61,154 nt of DNA from Olavius sp. associated proteobacterium Delta 1. Lineage in GTDB: Bacteria; Desulfobacterota; Desulfobacteria; Desulfobacterales; JAFDCJ01. The position numbers and the translations under genes are program-made. The stretch covers positions 1 through 61,154 of the forward strand of contig CACVKW010001567.1 in the NCBI GenBank assembly GCA_902749685.1, in the 5' to 3' direction. The notes beneath the pieces were generated by a model. It saw nothing but the letters and a program-made list of their open reading frames with translations. It was not told the origin of the DNA and made no database searches. Of this stretch, positions 16,742-24,623 are shown piece after piece; the stretch's first letter is position 1; each line of letters begins with the position of its first letter.

Positions 16742-16984
16742 TTTGCTGAGGTCCTTTCTACCACCGGGCATTCGATCTGAAGATCCGGTGATATTAGTCT
16801 TATTTCCGAATTCTTCGTATTTTATGGTCCGCCAGGGGCGGATTCGGAATATAGTAAGACAGATGGATTATTGAAATTAAAGATATGAGTTCTTATCAAA
16901 GACGACGCCGGACTGCAAGTAGAATCATCCGCAATTTAACGACGAAACTGGCACGGACAGAAATGGAACAGAGATGCGATGGCC

Positions 16985-17800
16985 TCAGTTTAACGGAGCT
17001 TTGGGATCACCCTGCCAGGCAGGTTCCAACACCACTACCCAGCCGACAAAATCATCGTTTAAATTAATGGTCGAAATTGATGTTCCGACCACCTGGGAAC
17101 GATGAGTTGCAAAAAAAGAAAATTTCTTTAAGTCTGGTTGCCTTTTGACCAGTTTCAATCCATTGACGAGTTCGGCCCGTTCTCCAGTGGAAACCAGGTC
17201 CGCAATCGGGCGATTGAGGACATCCACCGAACTGGTGCCGATAATTTCTAAAGCCGCCCGGTTGGCATTGAGAATGCGGGTATCGTCATCAACGATGATG
17301 ATTCCCACAGCGGCGGAATCAATCACGGCCTGATGAAAAAGCAGAGAATTCATCAGTTCCATGGCATCACGCCTGGGATATACATTGCCGGCGGCCAAAA
17401 CTTTTTTGTCCGACGGGGGCAAAGAGGATTGGTTTTCCACTTGCGTCAAAAATTCGTTAAGCTTTATGGTCAGTTGGTCAATTGGACCCTTGGCGATAAA
17501 ATAGTCGGCCCCAATCTCATGCAACGACTCGAGTTGTTCGATCATGCTCCCCGACAGGGCCACCATCGGGAAATGATGGCCGTTGTATTTCTTGCGAATA
17601 AATCTAAAAAATTGCCGGCCGTCAACTTTTGGCAATATCAAATCGGCAAAAAGAATATCGACGGAATCATCCTCCAACTTCGCGATTCCTTGTTTGCCGT
17701 TATAGGCTTTTATGACCTGATAACCTCTTTTGGCCAACAATTCGCTTAAAAATTCGACAAAGAAATAATCATTATCAACAACAAGCGCTTTTTTTTGCAT
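16985..17800 (-). CDS. Response regulator receiver protein with PAS domain, no output domain
   Basis: The N-terminal REC domain (about 3-120) has the acidic pocket and phospho-acceptor in VDNDYFFVEFL and ILFADLILPKVDGRQF, and the conserved ALSGS and IAKG positions. A PAS domain (about 150-255: AVIDSAAVGIIIVDDDTRILNANRAA) follows. There is no DNA-binding, GGDEF or kinase output, so it probably works by protein contact. The ATG at 17800 has GGTGGAG 6 nt upstream, and a GTG at 17806 overlaps the TGA of the ATPase gene upstream. This tight coupling suggests it regulates or is localised with that PilB-type ATPase. Confidence 0.88.
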   Translation of the reverse strand: MQKKALVVDNDYFFVEFLSELLAKRGYQVIKAYNGKQGIAKLEDDSVDILFADLILPKVDGRQFFRFIRKKYNGHHFPMVALSGSMIEQLESLHEIGADYFIAKGPIDQLTIKLNEFLTQVENQSSLPPSDKKVLAAGNVYPRRDAMELMNSLLFHQAVIDSAAVGIIIVDDDTRILNANRAALEIIGTSSVDVLNRPIADLVSTGERAELVNGLKLVKRQPDLKKFSFFATHRSQVVGTSISTINLNDDFVGWVVVLEPAWQGDPKAPLN

Positions 17801-17802
17801 AA

Positions 17803-20211
17803 TCACTCCACCGAAACACGACGCACTTCTGCAATATCAGTTAATCCTTCAAATACCTTATGGATGCCGTCCTGTTTTAGTCGCGTCATTCCCTGTTTGA
17901 CAGCCATTGCGGCAAGATCCTGCGAGGTGGCCGATTTTTTGATCAGCATTTTAATCTCAGGTGTGCCTTCCAGTAATTCATGAATCCCCATGCGTCCTTT
18001 GTAGCCGGATCCACTGCATGTCTCGCAGCCGAGCGAACGATATAGTTGCATACCAGGGCCGTATGTATGGCCGGTCTTGGTCAAAGCCTTCTTCCCGTAA
18101 TCGGTTTGAATGTCTTTAAATTCTTCTTCCGAAGGATGATATGACTCCTGGCATTTGCCACACAATCGGCGGACCAGCCGTTGAGCCAGGACACCAAGAA
18201 AAGAATCCGAAATGTTTAGCGGATTCATGCCCATGTCCAGCAGCCGAGTCAGAGTTTCCGCCGCATTATTGGTATGCAGGGTGGACAAAACCAGATGGCC
18301 GGTGAGGGACGCTTCGATGGCAATTGCGGCAGTCTCGCGGTCCCGCATTTCACCGATCATAATAATATCCGGGTCCAGCCTTAAAAATCCTCGCATGATT
18401 CTGGCAAAATCGAGCCCGATTTTGGGACTCACCTGGACCTGGCGCAATCCTGCCTGGGTAATTTCCACAGGATCTTCTGCCGTCCAGATTTTAACCCCGG
18501 GTTGGTTGACATGGGCCAAAAAGGCATGCAGGGTTGTCGTCTTGCCAGAGCCGGTCGGTCCGACACACAGAATCAGGCCGTAGGGTCGTGAAATGATTTT
18601 TTTCGTGACATCTAAGTTACGATCATTCAACCCGATTTCATCTATTTTAAAGTTGGAGGAACTCGCCAGGATACGCAATACGACGTCTTCAAATCTTCCG
18701 GCAGTCGGCATAGTGGAAACACGCAGCTCAAATTCGGGTATGCCCTTGCGTTTCAATTTAATTTTTCCGTCCTGGGGACGCCGCTTTTCGGCAATATCCA
18801 GATCAGCCATAATTTTAAGTCGCGACACAATAGCCGGCGCCATGGCATTGGGCACCTGAATATATTCCTGGCATACGCCGTCAGTACGGAACCGAATTGT
18901 CGTCTTGCGTGTAATGGGTGACGGTTCAACGTGAATATCGGATGCCTCCTGCCGGAAAGCGGTAACCAGAACCTGATCGACAAATTTAACCACCTGACTG
19001 GATGATTCATCTAAACCGGCAATGTCTTCTTCGGCTTCATCTTCCTCTTCAAAGGAGACATCGGGGATGATATCATCCAGATCGTCATAATTGGTACCGG
19101 CAGACGCATCAACCCTCGGATCAAAAAAGTGACTGATGTATTTCTCAATGTCCTCTTTAAAGCCGACGCTGAAGTGGATTTTCTGGTTGGTCATCAGGGC
19201 CTTGATGTGGTCGGTTTTGCGCAGGTCTTTAGGATCATCGACAAGTATCTCCACCCCGGTTTTATCCCAGCTCAAGGGCACCCAGACATAATACAGCAGA
19301 AATGATTTTTTAAGTTTGCCGATCAGTTCGTATGGAATCGGATGCTCCATATCAAAGTCACGAAAGGGGCACCCGTGATACAGCGACAGGGATTTGCCGA
19401 CATCACTTTTATCGACACTGAATCGGTCAACCAGCACAAATTCAATGCTCTTATTTATTTTTTTGGCAATTGCCAGGGCCTCCTGCAACTGATTGGTCGT
19501 GACAATTTCATTTCTCAGCAGGTAATCGTAGCACGAACTGGATGAAATTTTAAGCTTTAATGAATCGAGCTTTTCCTGGATTTCCCTTTTGGCGGGATCG
19601 ATCTCCGCCGCGGTTTCATATAGCTCATAAGCCAGATCGTTATGATCCTTTTTCTCAAGCTTTACACCGAGCCAGAATTTGATTTCGGCGGTTTCTTTTT
19701 CCTTTAAATTGTGCTTGTAAATAACTTTATAAGCTTCTTTAACAACTTCCCGCGGTTGCTTGACTTCTAAAAGGCAGTCTAAATAATCACATATGATATT
19801 GATCGGCGAATAATCGATTTTGGAATAATCAAATTTTGAGTAATCGAACTCCAGCAATTTTTCGTATTCTGTAATGGCCTCAGCAATCAACCCCAACTCT
19901 TTGAGAGCCGCCGCTCCGTCTAGCAAGGTCGGGACGTCATCGTGAACAGAAAGCGTCTTCTTAAAGATGGAGATGTCCTCAGCGGTGAATCCTTTATTAT
20001 CCGCTGCTTCCCGATCTGAAATTTCCTTTTTTAACTTATTGATTTTTGATCGAATGGTATCACGGATTTGGCCATCCTTGCCCGATAATCCGTTCAAAAC
20101 CTGCTTATAAATGGTGACGGCCTCATCCATCATGCCCATGGAATAGCAGGTTTCGGCCTCCTTTATTCTGACCTCTAACTCAGATTGAGCGATCGGCTGA
20201 ATATCATTCAT
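17803..20211 (-). CDS. PilB/GspE-family secretion or pilus-assembly ATPase with N-terminal TPR-like region
   Basis: These hexameric ATPases power type IV pilus extension or type II secretion at the inner membrane. The N-terminal 230 residues are helical and TPR-like (repeating AEAITEYEKLLEF-type units). An MshEN/T2SSE-N-like domain follows (about 230-365), then a catalytic domain with Walker A VGPTGSGKTTT, the Asp box, Walker B-like DPDIIMIGEMRDRETA and the His box HLVLSTLHTNNAAET. The zinc-binding cysteines are in CGKCQESYHP and CETCSGSGYKGR. The 802-residue length exceeds the usual 550-600 because of the TPR segment. No pilin, PilC, PilT or secretin gene is nearby, so the partner system is elsewhere. 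Confidence 0.88.
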   Translation of the reverse strand: MNDIQPIAQSELEVRIKEAETCYSMGMMDEAVTIYKQVLNGLSGKDGQIRDTIRSKINKLKKEISDREAADNKGFTAEDISIFKKTLSVHDDVPTLLDGAAALKELGLIAEAITEYEKLLEFDYSKFDYSKIDYSPINIICDYLDCLLEVKQPREVVKEAYKVIYKHNLKEKETAEIKFWLGVKLEKKDHNDLAYELYETAAEIDPAKREIQEKLDSLKLKISSSSCYDYLLRNEIVTTNQLQEALAIAKKINKSIEFVLVDRFSVDKSDVGKSLSLYHGCPFRDFDMEHPIPYELIGKLKKSFLLYYVWVPLSWDKTGVEILVDDPKDLRKTDHIKALMTNQKIHFSVGFKEDIEKYISHFFDPRVDASAGTNYDDLDDIIPDVSFEEEDEAEEDIAGLDESSSQVVKFVDQVLVTAFRQEASDIHVEPSPITRKTTIRFRTDGVCQEYIQVPNAMAPAIVSRLKIMADLDIAEKRRPQDGKIKLKRKGIPEFELRVSTMPTAGRFEDVVLRILASSSNFKIDEIGLNDRNLDVTKKIISRPYGLILCVGPTGSGKTTTLHAFLAHVNQPGVKIWTAEDPVEITQAGLRQVQVSPKIGLDFARIMRGFLRLDPDIIMIGEMRDRETAAIAIEASLTGHLVLSTLHTNNAAETLTRLLDMGMNPLNISDSFLGVLAQRLVRRLCGKCQESYHPSEEEFKDIQTDYGKKALTKTGHTYGPGMQLYRSLGCETCSGSGYKGRMGIHELLEGTPEIKMLIKKSATSQDLAAMAVKQGMTRLKQDGIHKVFEGLTDIAEVRRVSVE

Positions 20212-20592
20212 AAATTTGAGTCCCGATTCAGATTATACAGTTAGCCCAATTTCTCTCTGGTGCAACATCAGGGGCCAAAGCATCAGCGTACACCAGATTT
20301 ACGCTTCAAAATTCATTTAAAAAAACCCCTACTCTGGTCCGGAAAATTTCCGCTCCCGGTACCGGGTACACCTAGCCCCTCCGAGCAGCACATATTAGCT
20401 ATCGGCTGTTTTCGGGCAAACTTTAGTTGGTTTAGATTGATTTATTGAAGGGAATTTCAATTAATTGAAGCAATACCCGGGCCCTGCGGCTTTCAAATAC
20501 GGTGGCGGGGTAACAGCAGTGTCGGGCAGGTTTGACAGGATGGGCCAAACAGCTATAAATTATCTCAAAAGCAGCAAAATGTGCCCAGAGGA
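20212..20592. other. Intergenic region without a recognised gene
   Basis: About 380 bp separate the ATPase gene from the divergent fmdB-like gene. A 12-bp palindrome CCCGGTACCGGG lies at 20355-20366. I looked for riboswitch cores such as GACGCAAA on both strands and found none. No gene is visible. Confidence 0.5.
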
Positions 20593-20621
20593 TTTTCATT
20601 TTAGATTTTCTCTGGTATAAT
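20593..20621 (+). promoter_or_regulatory. Extended -10 promoter of the FmdB-like gene
   Basis: A perfect extended -10 element TGGTATAAT (20613-20621) is preceded after 17 nt by TTTTCA (20593-20598), which matches the -35 consensus at four of six positions. The gene starts 31 nt downstream with GGGAGG as ribosome-binding site. Confidence 0.5.
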
Positions 20622-20651
20622 GTGAATTAATTCTTGGGAGGATCGGATTAT

Positions 20652-20966
20652 ATGCCTGTTTATGAATATGAACATGTCGACGCACCTTGCTCCCTGGGGA
20701 AGGTGTTTGATTTTAGGCAATCTATCAATGACAAACCGCTCGCCAAATGCCCTCAGTGTGCCGGCACGGTTCAAAAGATCATTTCCCGCATTAACATCAG
20801 TTGCCCCAAGACAAACAGTGATCTGCGTGATCTCGGATTTACAAAATTGGTTAAGCGCGATGACGGTGTTTATGAAAATGTGACGGCCCGCGGCAAAGAC
20901 AGCCGTTACATGGTCAAAGGCAAACCCGAAACGATGCCGGATCTGAGCAAAACAATCAGCGATTAG
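20652..20966 (+). CDS. FmdB-like small zinc-ribbon protein with incomplete first knuckle
   Basis: The start MPVYEYEH is the typical opening of FmdB-family putative regulatory proteins (MPIYEYRC). In the family two Cys-x2-Cys pairs bind one zinc. Here the second pair is present (C33-x2-C36 in AKCPQC), but the first is reduced to a single cysteine (C13 in DAPCSLGK), so zinc binding may be altered or use His8. After it comes a charged region with KLVKRDDGVYENVTARGKDSRYM. The ATG at 20652 is chosen over an upstream in-frame ATG by family alignment and GGGAGG spacing. Function of the family is poorly known. Confidence 0.75.
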   Translation: MPVYEYEHVDAPCSLGKVFDFRQSINDKPLAKCPQCAGTVQKIISRINISCPKTNSDLRDLGFTKLVKRDDGVYENVTARGKDSRYMVKGKPETMPDLSKTISD

Positions 20967-21002
20967 CAACGGATCTCTGACGACGGACCACTGACAAATT
21001 TA

Positions 21003-22472
21003 TCACTTCGTCACCTTTATTACCAAAAACCCAGCGTTGCGGCGCCAGACAAATAAATTAACGCTATCACCTTCCTTTATCTTTTGTAAGGCCGTTTTGT
21101 AGTCGTCTACAGACTCAATGACACGGTGATTGATTTCTTTGATAATATCTCCCATCTGAATACCGGCCTCAGCGCCTTTGCTGTCGGATGCCACGCCAAC
21201 GACAACCACACCGGTCATATCTTCAATATTAAACTGCTGGGCCATTTCAGCAGTTAAATCCGCTACCCGAACGCCCAGTTCGTCCTCCTCTTTGGGTTCC
21301 TGCGGCGGACTTTGGGCTTTCAACCTGGTGTCATCCCGCTTGGCCAGCTTGATGGAAAAGATTTTTATCTTGCGATCGCGAAACACTTCAATTTTGGCAA
21401 CCTGACCGACTTTGAGACCGGCGATCATGCCCGTGAGCTGGCGGCTGGTTTCAATTTTCTGGTCGTTAACCTCTAAAATAATGTCCTTCGCCCGGATGCC
21501 GGCCTCGTCGGCCGGGTCTCCTTTAAAGACGTCGGCCACCAGCACGCCTTTGCGATCCTTGAGACCGTAGTATTCCGCCATCTCGCCGGTCAGATCCTGA
21601 ATCGCCACCCCCAGCCATCCTCGGGTCACTTCGCCTTCGGATTTCAGCTGAGCAATAATTCCCTGGGCCAGACTGATGGGAATCGCAAAACCAATGCCGG
21701 ATGCACTGGCAATAATGGCAGTGTTGATCCCCACCACCTCACCATCCATGTTAAGGAGCGGACCGCCGCTGTTACCGGGATTAATGGAAGCGTCGGTCTG
21801 AATAAAATCATCGTATGGTCCGGATCCGATCACCCGTCCCTTGGCACTGACAATTCCGGCTGTCACGGTTCGTTCCAGACCGAAAGGGCTGCCGATGGCC
21901 ACAACCCACTGCCCGATTTTAAGTTTTTTTGAATCACCTAGTTTTATAAAAGGAAAATCTAGATCCGATTCAACTTTGAGCAGGGCAATGTCCGTGTTGG
22001 GATCCCGCCCTACGACTTTAGCGTCAAGCTCATTGTCATCATCCAGTTTAACGACAATTTTATCGGCATTTTCGATTACATGGTTATTGGTGACCACATA
22101 GCCGCTTTTATCGATGATAAACCCCGAGCCGACACTGGGCTGCTTAAATTCCCTTGGCGCATCTTCACCGAAAAATCGCTCAAAAAAATCTTTGAACGGC
22201 TTTTCCCGACCCCACGGATCCCGCTGAAATTGTCGCATACTCGGCCCTCTCGATTTGACGGTTTTCTCAATCCGGATGTTCACCACGGCCGGACTTGCCA
22301 TTTCGGCCAGGCGGCTGAAACTCTCGGGTGCATTAAACGTGCCCGTTGATTTTGCATATGCCAACGGACTCAAGCCGGGTCCTGCGGCAACCAGCAGCCC
22401 GCCGCATAAAATCAAAAAAATAAGAAAGTGGTTTACTTTTGGTTTTTTCCTTAGTATTTCCATCGCGCCCAT
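21003..22472 (-). CDS. HtrA/DegP-type periplasmic serine protease (Do family)
   Basis: This is a periplasmic quality-control protease and chaperone. A membrane-spanning signal sequence (about 15-40, ending LAYA) precedes a trypsin-like domain with the catalytic triad H131 (TNNHVIENAD), D161 (NTDIALLKV) and S235 (GNSGGPL). Two PDZ domains follow (about 275-365 and 395-485), the DegP/DegQ architecture. The 489-residue length is typical. The start at 22472 has AAAGGAG 12 nt upstream; an ATG three codons later is possible. It is divergent from the ABC operon at 22763. Confidence 0.95.
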   Translation of the reverse strand: MGAMEILRKKPKVNHFLIFLILCGGLLVAAGPGLSPLAYAKSTGTFNAPESFSRLAEMASPAVVNIRIEKTVKSRGPSMRQFQRDPWGREKPFKDFFERFFGEDAPREFKQPSVGSGFIIDKSGYVVTNNHVIENADKIVVKLDDDNELDAKVVGRDPNTDIALLKVESDLDFPFIKLGDSKKLKIGQWVVAIGSPFGLERTVTAGIVSAKGRVIGSGPYDDFIQTDASINPGNSGGPLLNMDGEVVGINTAIIASASGIGFAIPISLAQGIIAQLKSEGEVTRGWLGVAIQDLTGEMAEYYGLKDRKGVLVADVFKGDPADEAGIRAKDIILEVNDQKIETSRQLTGMIAGLKVGQVAKIEVFRDRKIKIFSIKLAKRDDTRLKAQSPPQEPKEEDELGVRVADLTAEMAQQFNIEDMTGVVVVGVASDSKGAEAGIQMGDIIKEINHRVIESVDDYKTALQKIKEGDSVNLFVWRRNAGFLVIKVTK

Positions 22473-22633
22473 GATTGTATTTATCTCCTTTCAAAAAATG
22501 GGTCATTATCGAGCGTGGGCTCACAGATATGTTGAACGTTTCAAATCAGAACCAATCATAGAACATACATCTAATAATAATTAGTTGGTGTTGTTTGACT
22601 GCAAGAAACTAAATTTACTCGCAAATTGAAACC

Positions 22634-22661
22634 TTGACAAGGTAAAATTCATGCATAATTT
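22634..22661 (+). promoter_or_regulatory. Sigma-70-type promoter of the GldA-type ABC operon
   Basis: A perfect TTGACA (22634-22639) is followed after 16 nt by TAATTT (22656-22661). The first gene starts about 95 nt downstream. Confidence 0.5.
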
Positions 22662-22762
22662 TTTTAAAAAATTGTTTCCGGAACCAGGGCCGGGGTAAAA
22701 CAACACCATAATAATAAGACTGTTTTTCAGCAATGCTACCCCAATTCAGATAGGAGAAGGGT

Positions 22763-23701
22763 ATGATCCAGGTTGAGAACCTTACCAAATATTATCATGA
22801 TTTATGTGCGGTGGATCAGATCAGTATTGATATCCAAAAAGGGGCGATCCTCGGATTGTTGGGCCCTAACGGCGCCGGCAAAACCACCACCCTGCGCATG
22901 CTCACCGGCTTTTTGCAGCCCACCGCCGGCAGCATCCACGTAAAAGACTACAGTATTGACACGCATTCACTGGAAATAAAAAAAATTTTGGGTTACCTGC
23001 CGGAATCCGCGCCGCTGTACCATGATATGCTGGTCTATGATTATTTGAACTACGTCGCCGATATTCGGCAGGTCGACAAAAACCATAAACCGAACCGCAT
23101 CCGGGAACTGGGCGATTTATGCGGTATTTACAACGTCATGCACCAACCCATCGGCGAACTTTCCAAAGGCTATAAACAACGGGTCGGCCTGGCCCATGCC
23201 ATGATGAACGACCCGGAGATTCTCATCCTGGATGAACCGACCTCGGGTTTGGATCCCAACCAGATTGTCGAAATCCGGCAGATTATCAAGCACATCGGCA
23301 AAGAAAAAACCATTATCCTTTCCACCCACATATTGAGTGAAGCCGAAGCCACCTGTGATCGGATTGTGATCATAAATCGGGGTAAAATCGTGGCCGACGG
23401 CAGCACCGAAAGCTTGAAGGAATCGGCCGGGCATAAAAAATATATTCAACTTGGCCTGCAAAGGGCAGACTTTAATTCCGTGGACACGGTTCTTTCACCG
23501 ATCAAAGGCATCACAGGAATCCAACGCCTAGCAGAATCAAATAACGAGCTGGATGTGCGGATCGACTGCCTGTCATCCGTCGATCCGAGGGCTGAAATTT
23601 ACCAAATAATCAAGCAAACCGATTGGGTTGTGCTGGATTTTCACCAGGAATCCCAAACCCTCGAAACCATTTTTCGTGAGCTTACATTGGAGAGTGAATA
23701 A
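22763..23701 (+). CDS. ABC transporter ATP-binding protein, GldA type
   Basis: The ATPase of an ABC-2-type exporter. Walker A GPNGAGKTTTLRML, signature LSKGYKQRVGLAHAM, Walker B ILILDEPTSGLDP and the switch His in STHILSEAE are intact. After residue 220 comes a C-terminal extension typical of GldA/CcmA-like ATPases. It starts after AGGAG and overlaps the next gene (TAATG), so the two are co-translated. With the following permease and GldG-like protein it forms the module known from gliding Bacteroidetes but also widespread in Deltaproteobacteria, where the substrate is unknown. Confidence 0.92.
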   Translation: MIQVENLTKYYHDLCAVDQISIDIQKGAILGLLGPNGAGKTTTLRMLTGFLQPTAGSIHVKDYSIDTHSLEIKKILGYLPESAPLYHDMLVYDYLNYVADIRQVDKNHKPNRIRELGDLCGIYNVMHQPIGELSKGYKQRVGLAHAMMNDPEILILDEPTSGLDPNQIVEIRQIIKHIGKEKTIILSTHILSEAEATCDRIVIINRGKIVADGSTESLKESAGHKKYIQLGLQRADFNSVDTVLSPIKGITGIQRLAESNNELDVRIDCLSSVDPRAEIYQIIKQTDWVVLDFHQESQTLETIFRELTLESE

Positions 23702-24405
23702 TGCGGCAGGCAATCCAAATCTTTCGAAAAGACTTCAGGTCTTATTTTGTTTCTCCCATCGCCTACATTGTGATTGCTATATTTTTGCTGGTCACCGGCT
23801 GGTTCTTTTTCGCCACCTTCTTTCTTTTCGGTCAGGCCAATTTGAGAAACTTTTTTTCATTGCTGCCGATTATCTTTTCATTTGTCATTCCGGCAATCAC
23901 CATGCGTCTTGTGTCCGAAGAATTAAACATCGGCTCATATGAAATTCTGCTGACCATGCCGGTAACCTTCAGCGGAGTGGTCGTCGGTAAATTTATGGCT
24001 GCCCTGGCGTTTGTGGTGGCCATGCTGATACCGACCATGTCCTATCCGATTACGGTAACCGCGTTGGGTCAGCTTGACTGGGGGCCGGTGCTGGGTGGTT
24101 ATATCGGTTCCGCGCTCCTGGGGGCCGCCTTTTGTGCGATCGGTTTATTTGCTTCGGCCCTGACGCGCAATCAGATCATCGCGTTTATCATCGGCATGGC
24201 GATATGTTTCATCCTGACGCTGCTCGACAAAATGCTTTTCTTCCTGCCGCGATCCTGGCTGGGGGTTCTGTCTTATCTGGGAGCCGACTTTCATTTTCAG
24301 AATATTTCAAAAGGAATTATCGACTCACGCGATGTCGTATATTTTATCAGCGTTAGCTTTATCGGTCTGTATGGAGCATATCTGGCATTGAGGGAAAAGC
24401 ACTAG
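23701..24405 (+). CDS. ABC-2 type permease, GldF type
   Basis: A 234-residue integral membrane protein with six predicted helices (first at about 18-40, last at 212-230). The motif FRKDFRSYFVSPIAYIVIAIFLLVTGWFF at the N-terminus is typical of GldF/YhaP-like permeases, and PAITMRLVSEELNIGSYEILLTMPV is the conserved cytoplasmic EE-containing loop. It overlaps the ATPase stop codon and precedes the GldG-like auxiliary protein by 218 bp. Confidence 0.9.
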   Translation: MRQAIQIFRKDFRSYFVSPIAYIVIAIFLLVTGWFFFATFFLFGQANLRNFFSLLPIIFSFVIPAITMRLVSEELNIGSYEILLTMPVTFSGVVVGKFMAALAFVVAMLIPTMSYPITVTALGQLDWGPVLGGYIGSALLGAAFCAIGLFASALTRNQIIAFIIGMAICFILTLLDKMLFFLPRSWLGVLSYLGADFHFQNISKGIIDSRDVVYFISVSFIGLYGAYLALREKH

Positions 24406-24464
24406 GTCAGATGCTAACTATCAGTTATGACAACGAAAAAATCCGAATTCGTTATTGGCTAATG

Positions 24465-24535
24465 AGGTGTCAGGTTTCAGGTGTCAGAAGTCGTAAGTGC
24501 AAGATTTAAACCCTGACACCCGAAACCTGACACCT
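24465..24535. repeat. 23-bp imperfect inverted repeat between gldF-like and gldG-like genes
   Basis: AGGTGTCAGGTTTCAGGTGT and three more bases at 24465-24487 are repeated in inverted orientation at 24513-24535 with one mismatch, 25 nt apart. The word CCTGACACCTGAAACC also occurs at 15675-15696. The hairpin lies inside the operon and could modulate the ratio of upstream and downstream products, or be a repeat relic. Confidence 0.6.
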
Positions 24536-24623
24536 GCAAATCAAATAGGGATGAATCGTAAAATTCACATCAGATTTTATAGAAACTGAAAACATTGAAT
24601 AACATCTCAATAAGGAACATACC

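Noticed and set aside
20212..20592. Second c-di-GMP riboswitch near the PilB-type ATPase
   Set aside because: A GGGCAAAC string is present near 20416, but GACGCAAA, the tetraloop hairpin and the closing GGTTACCG are missing.
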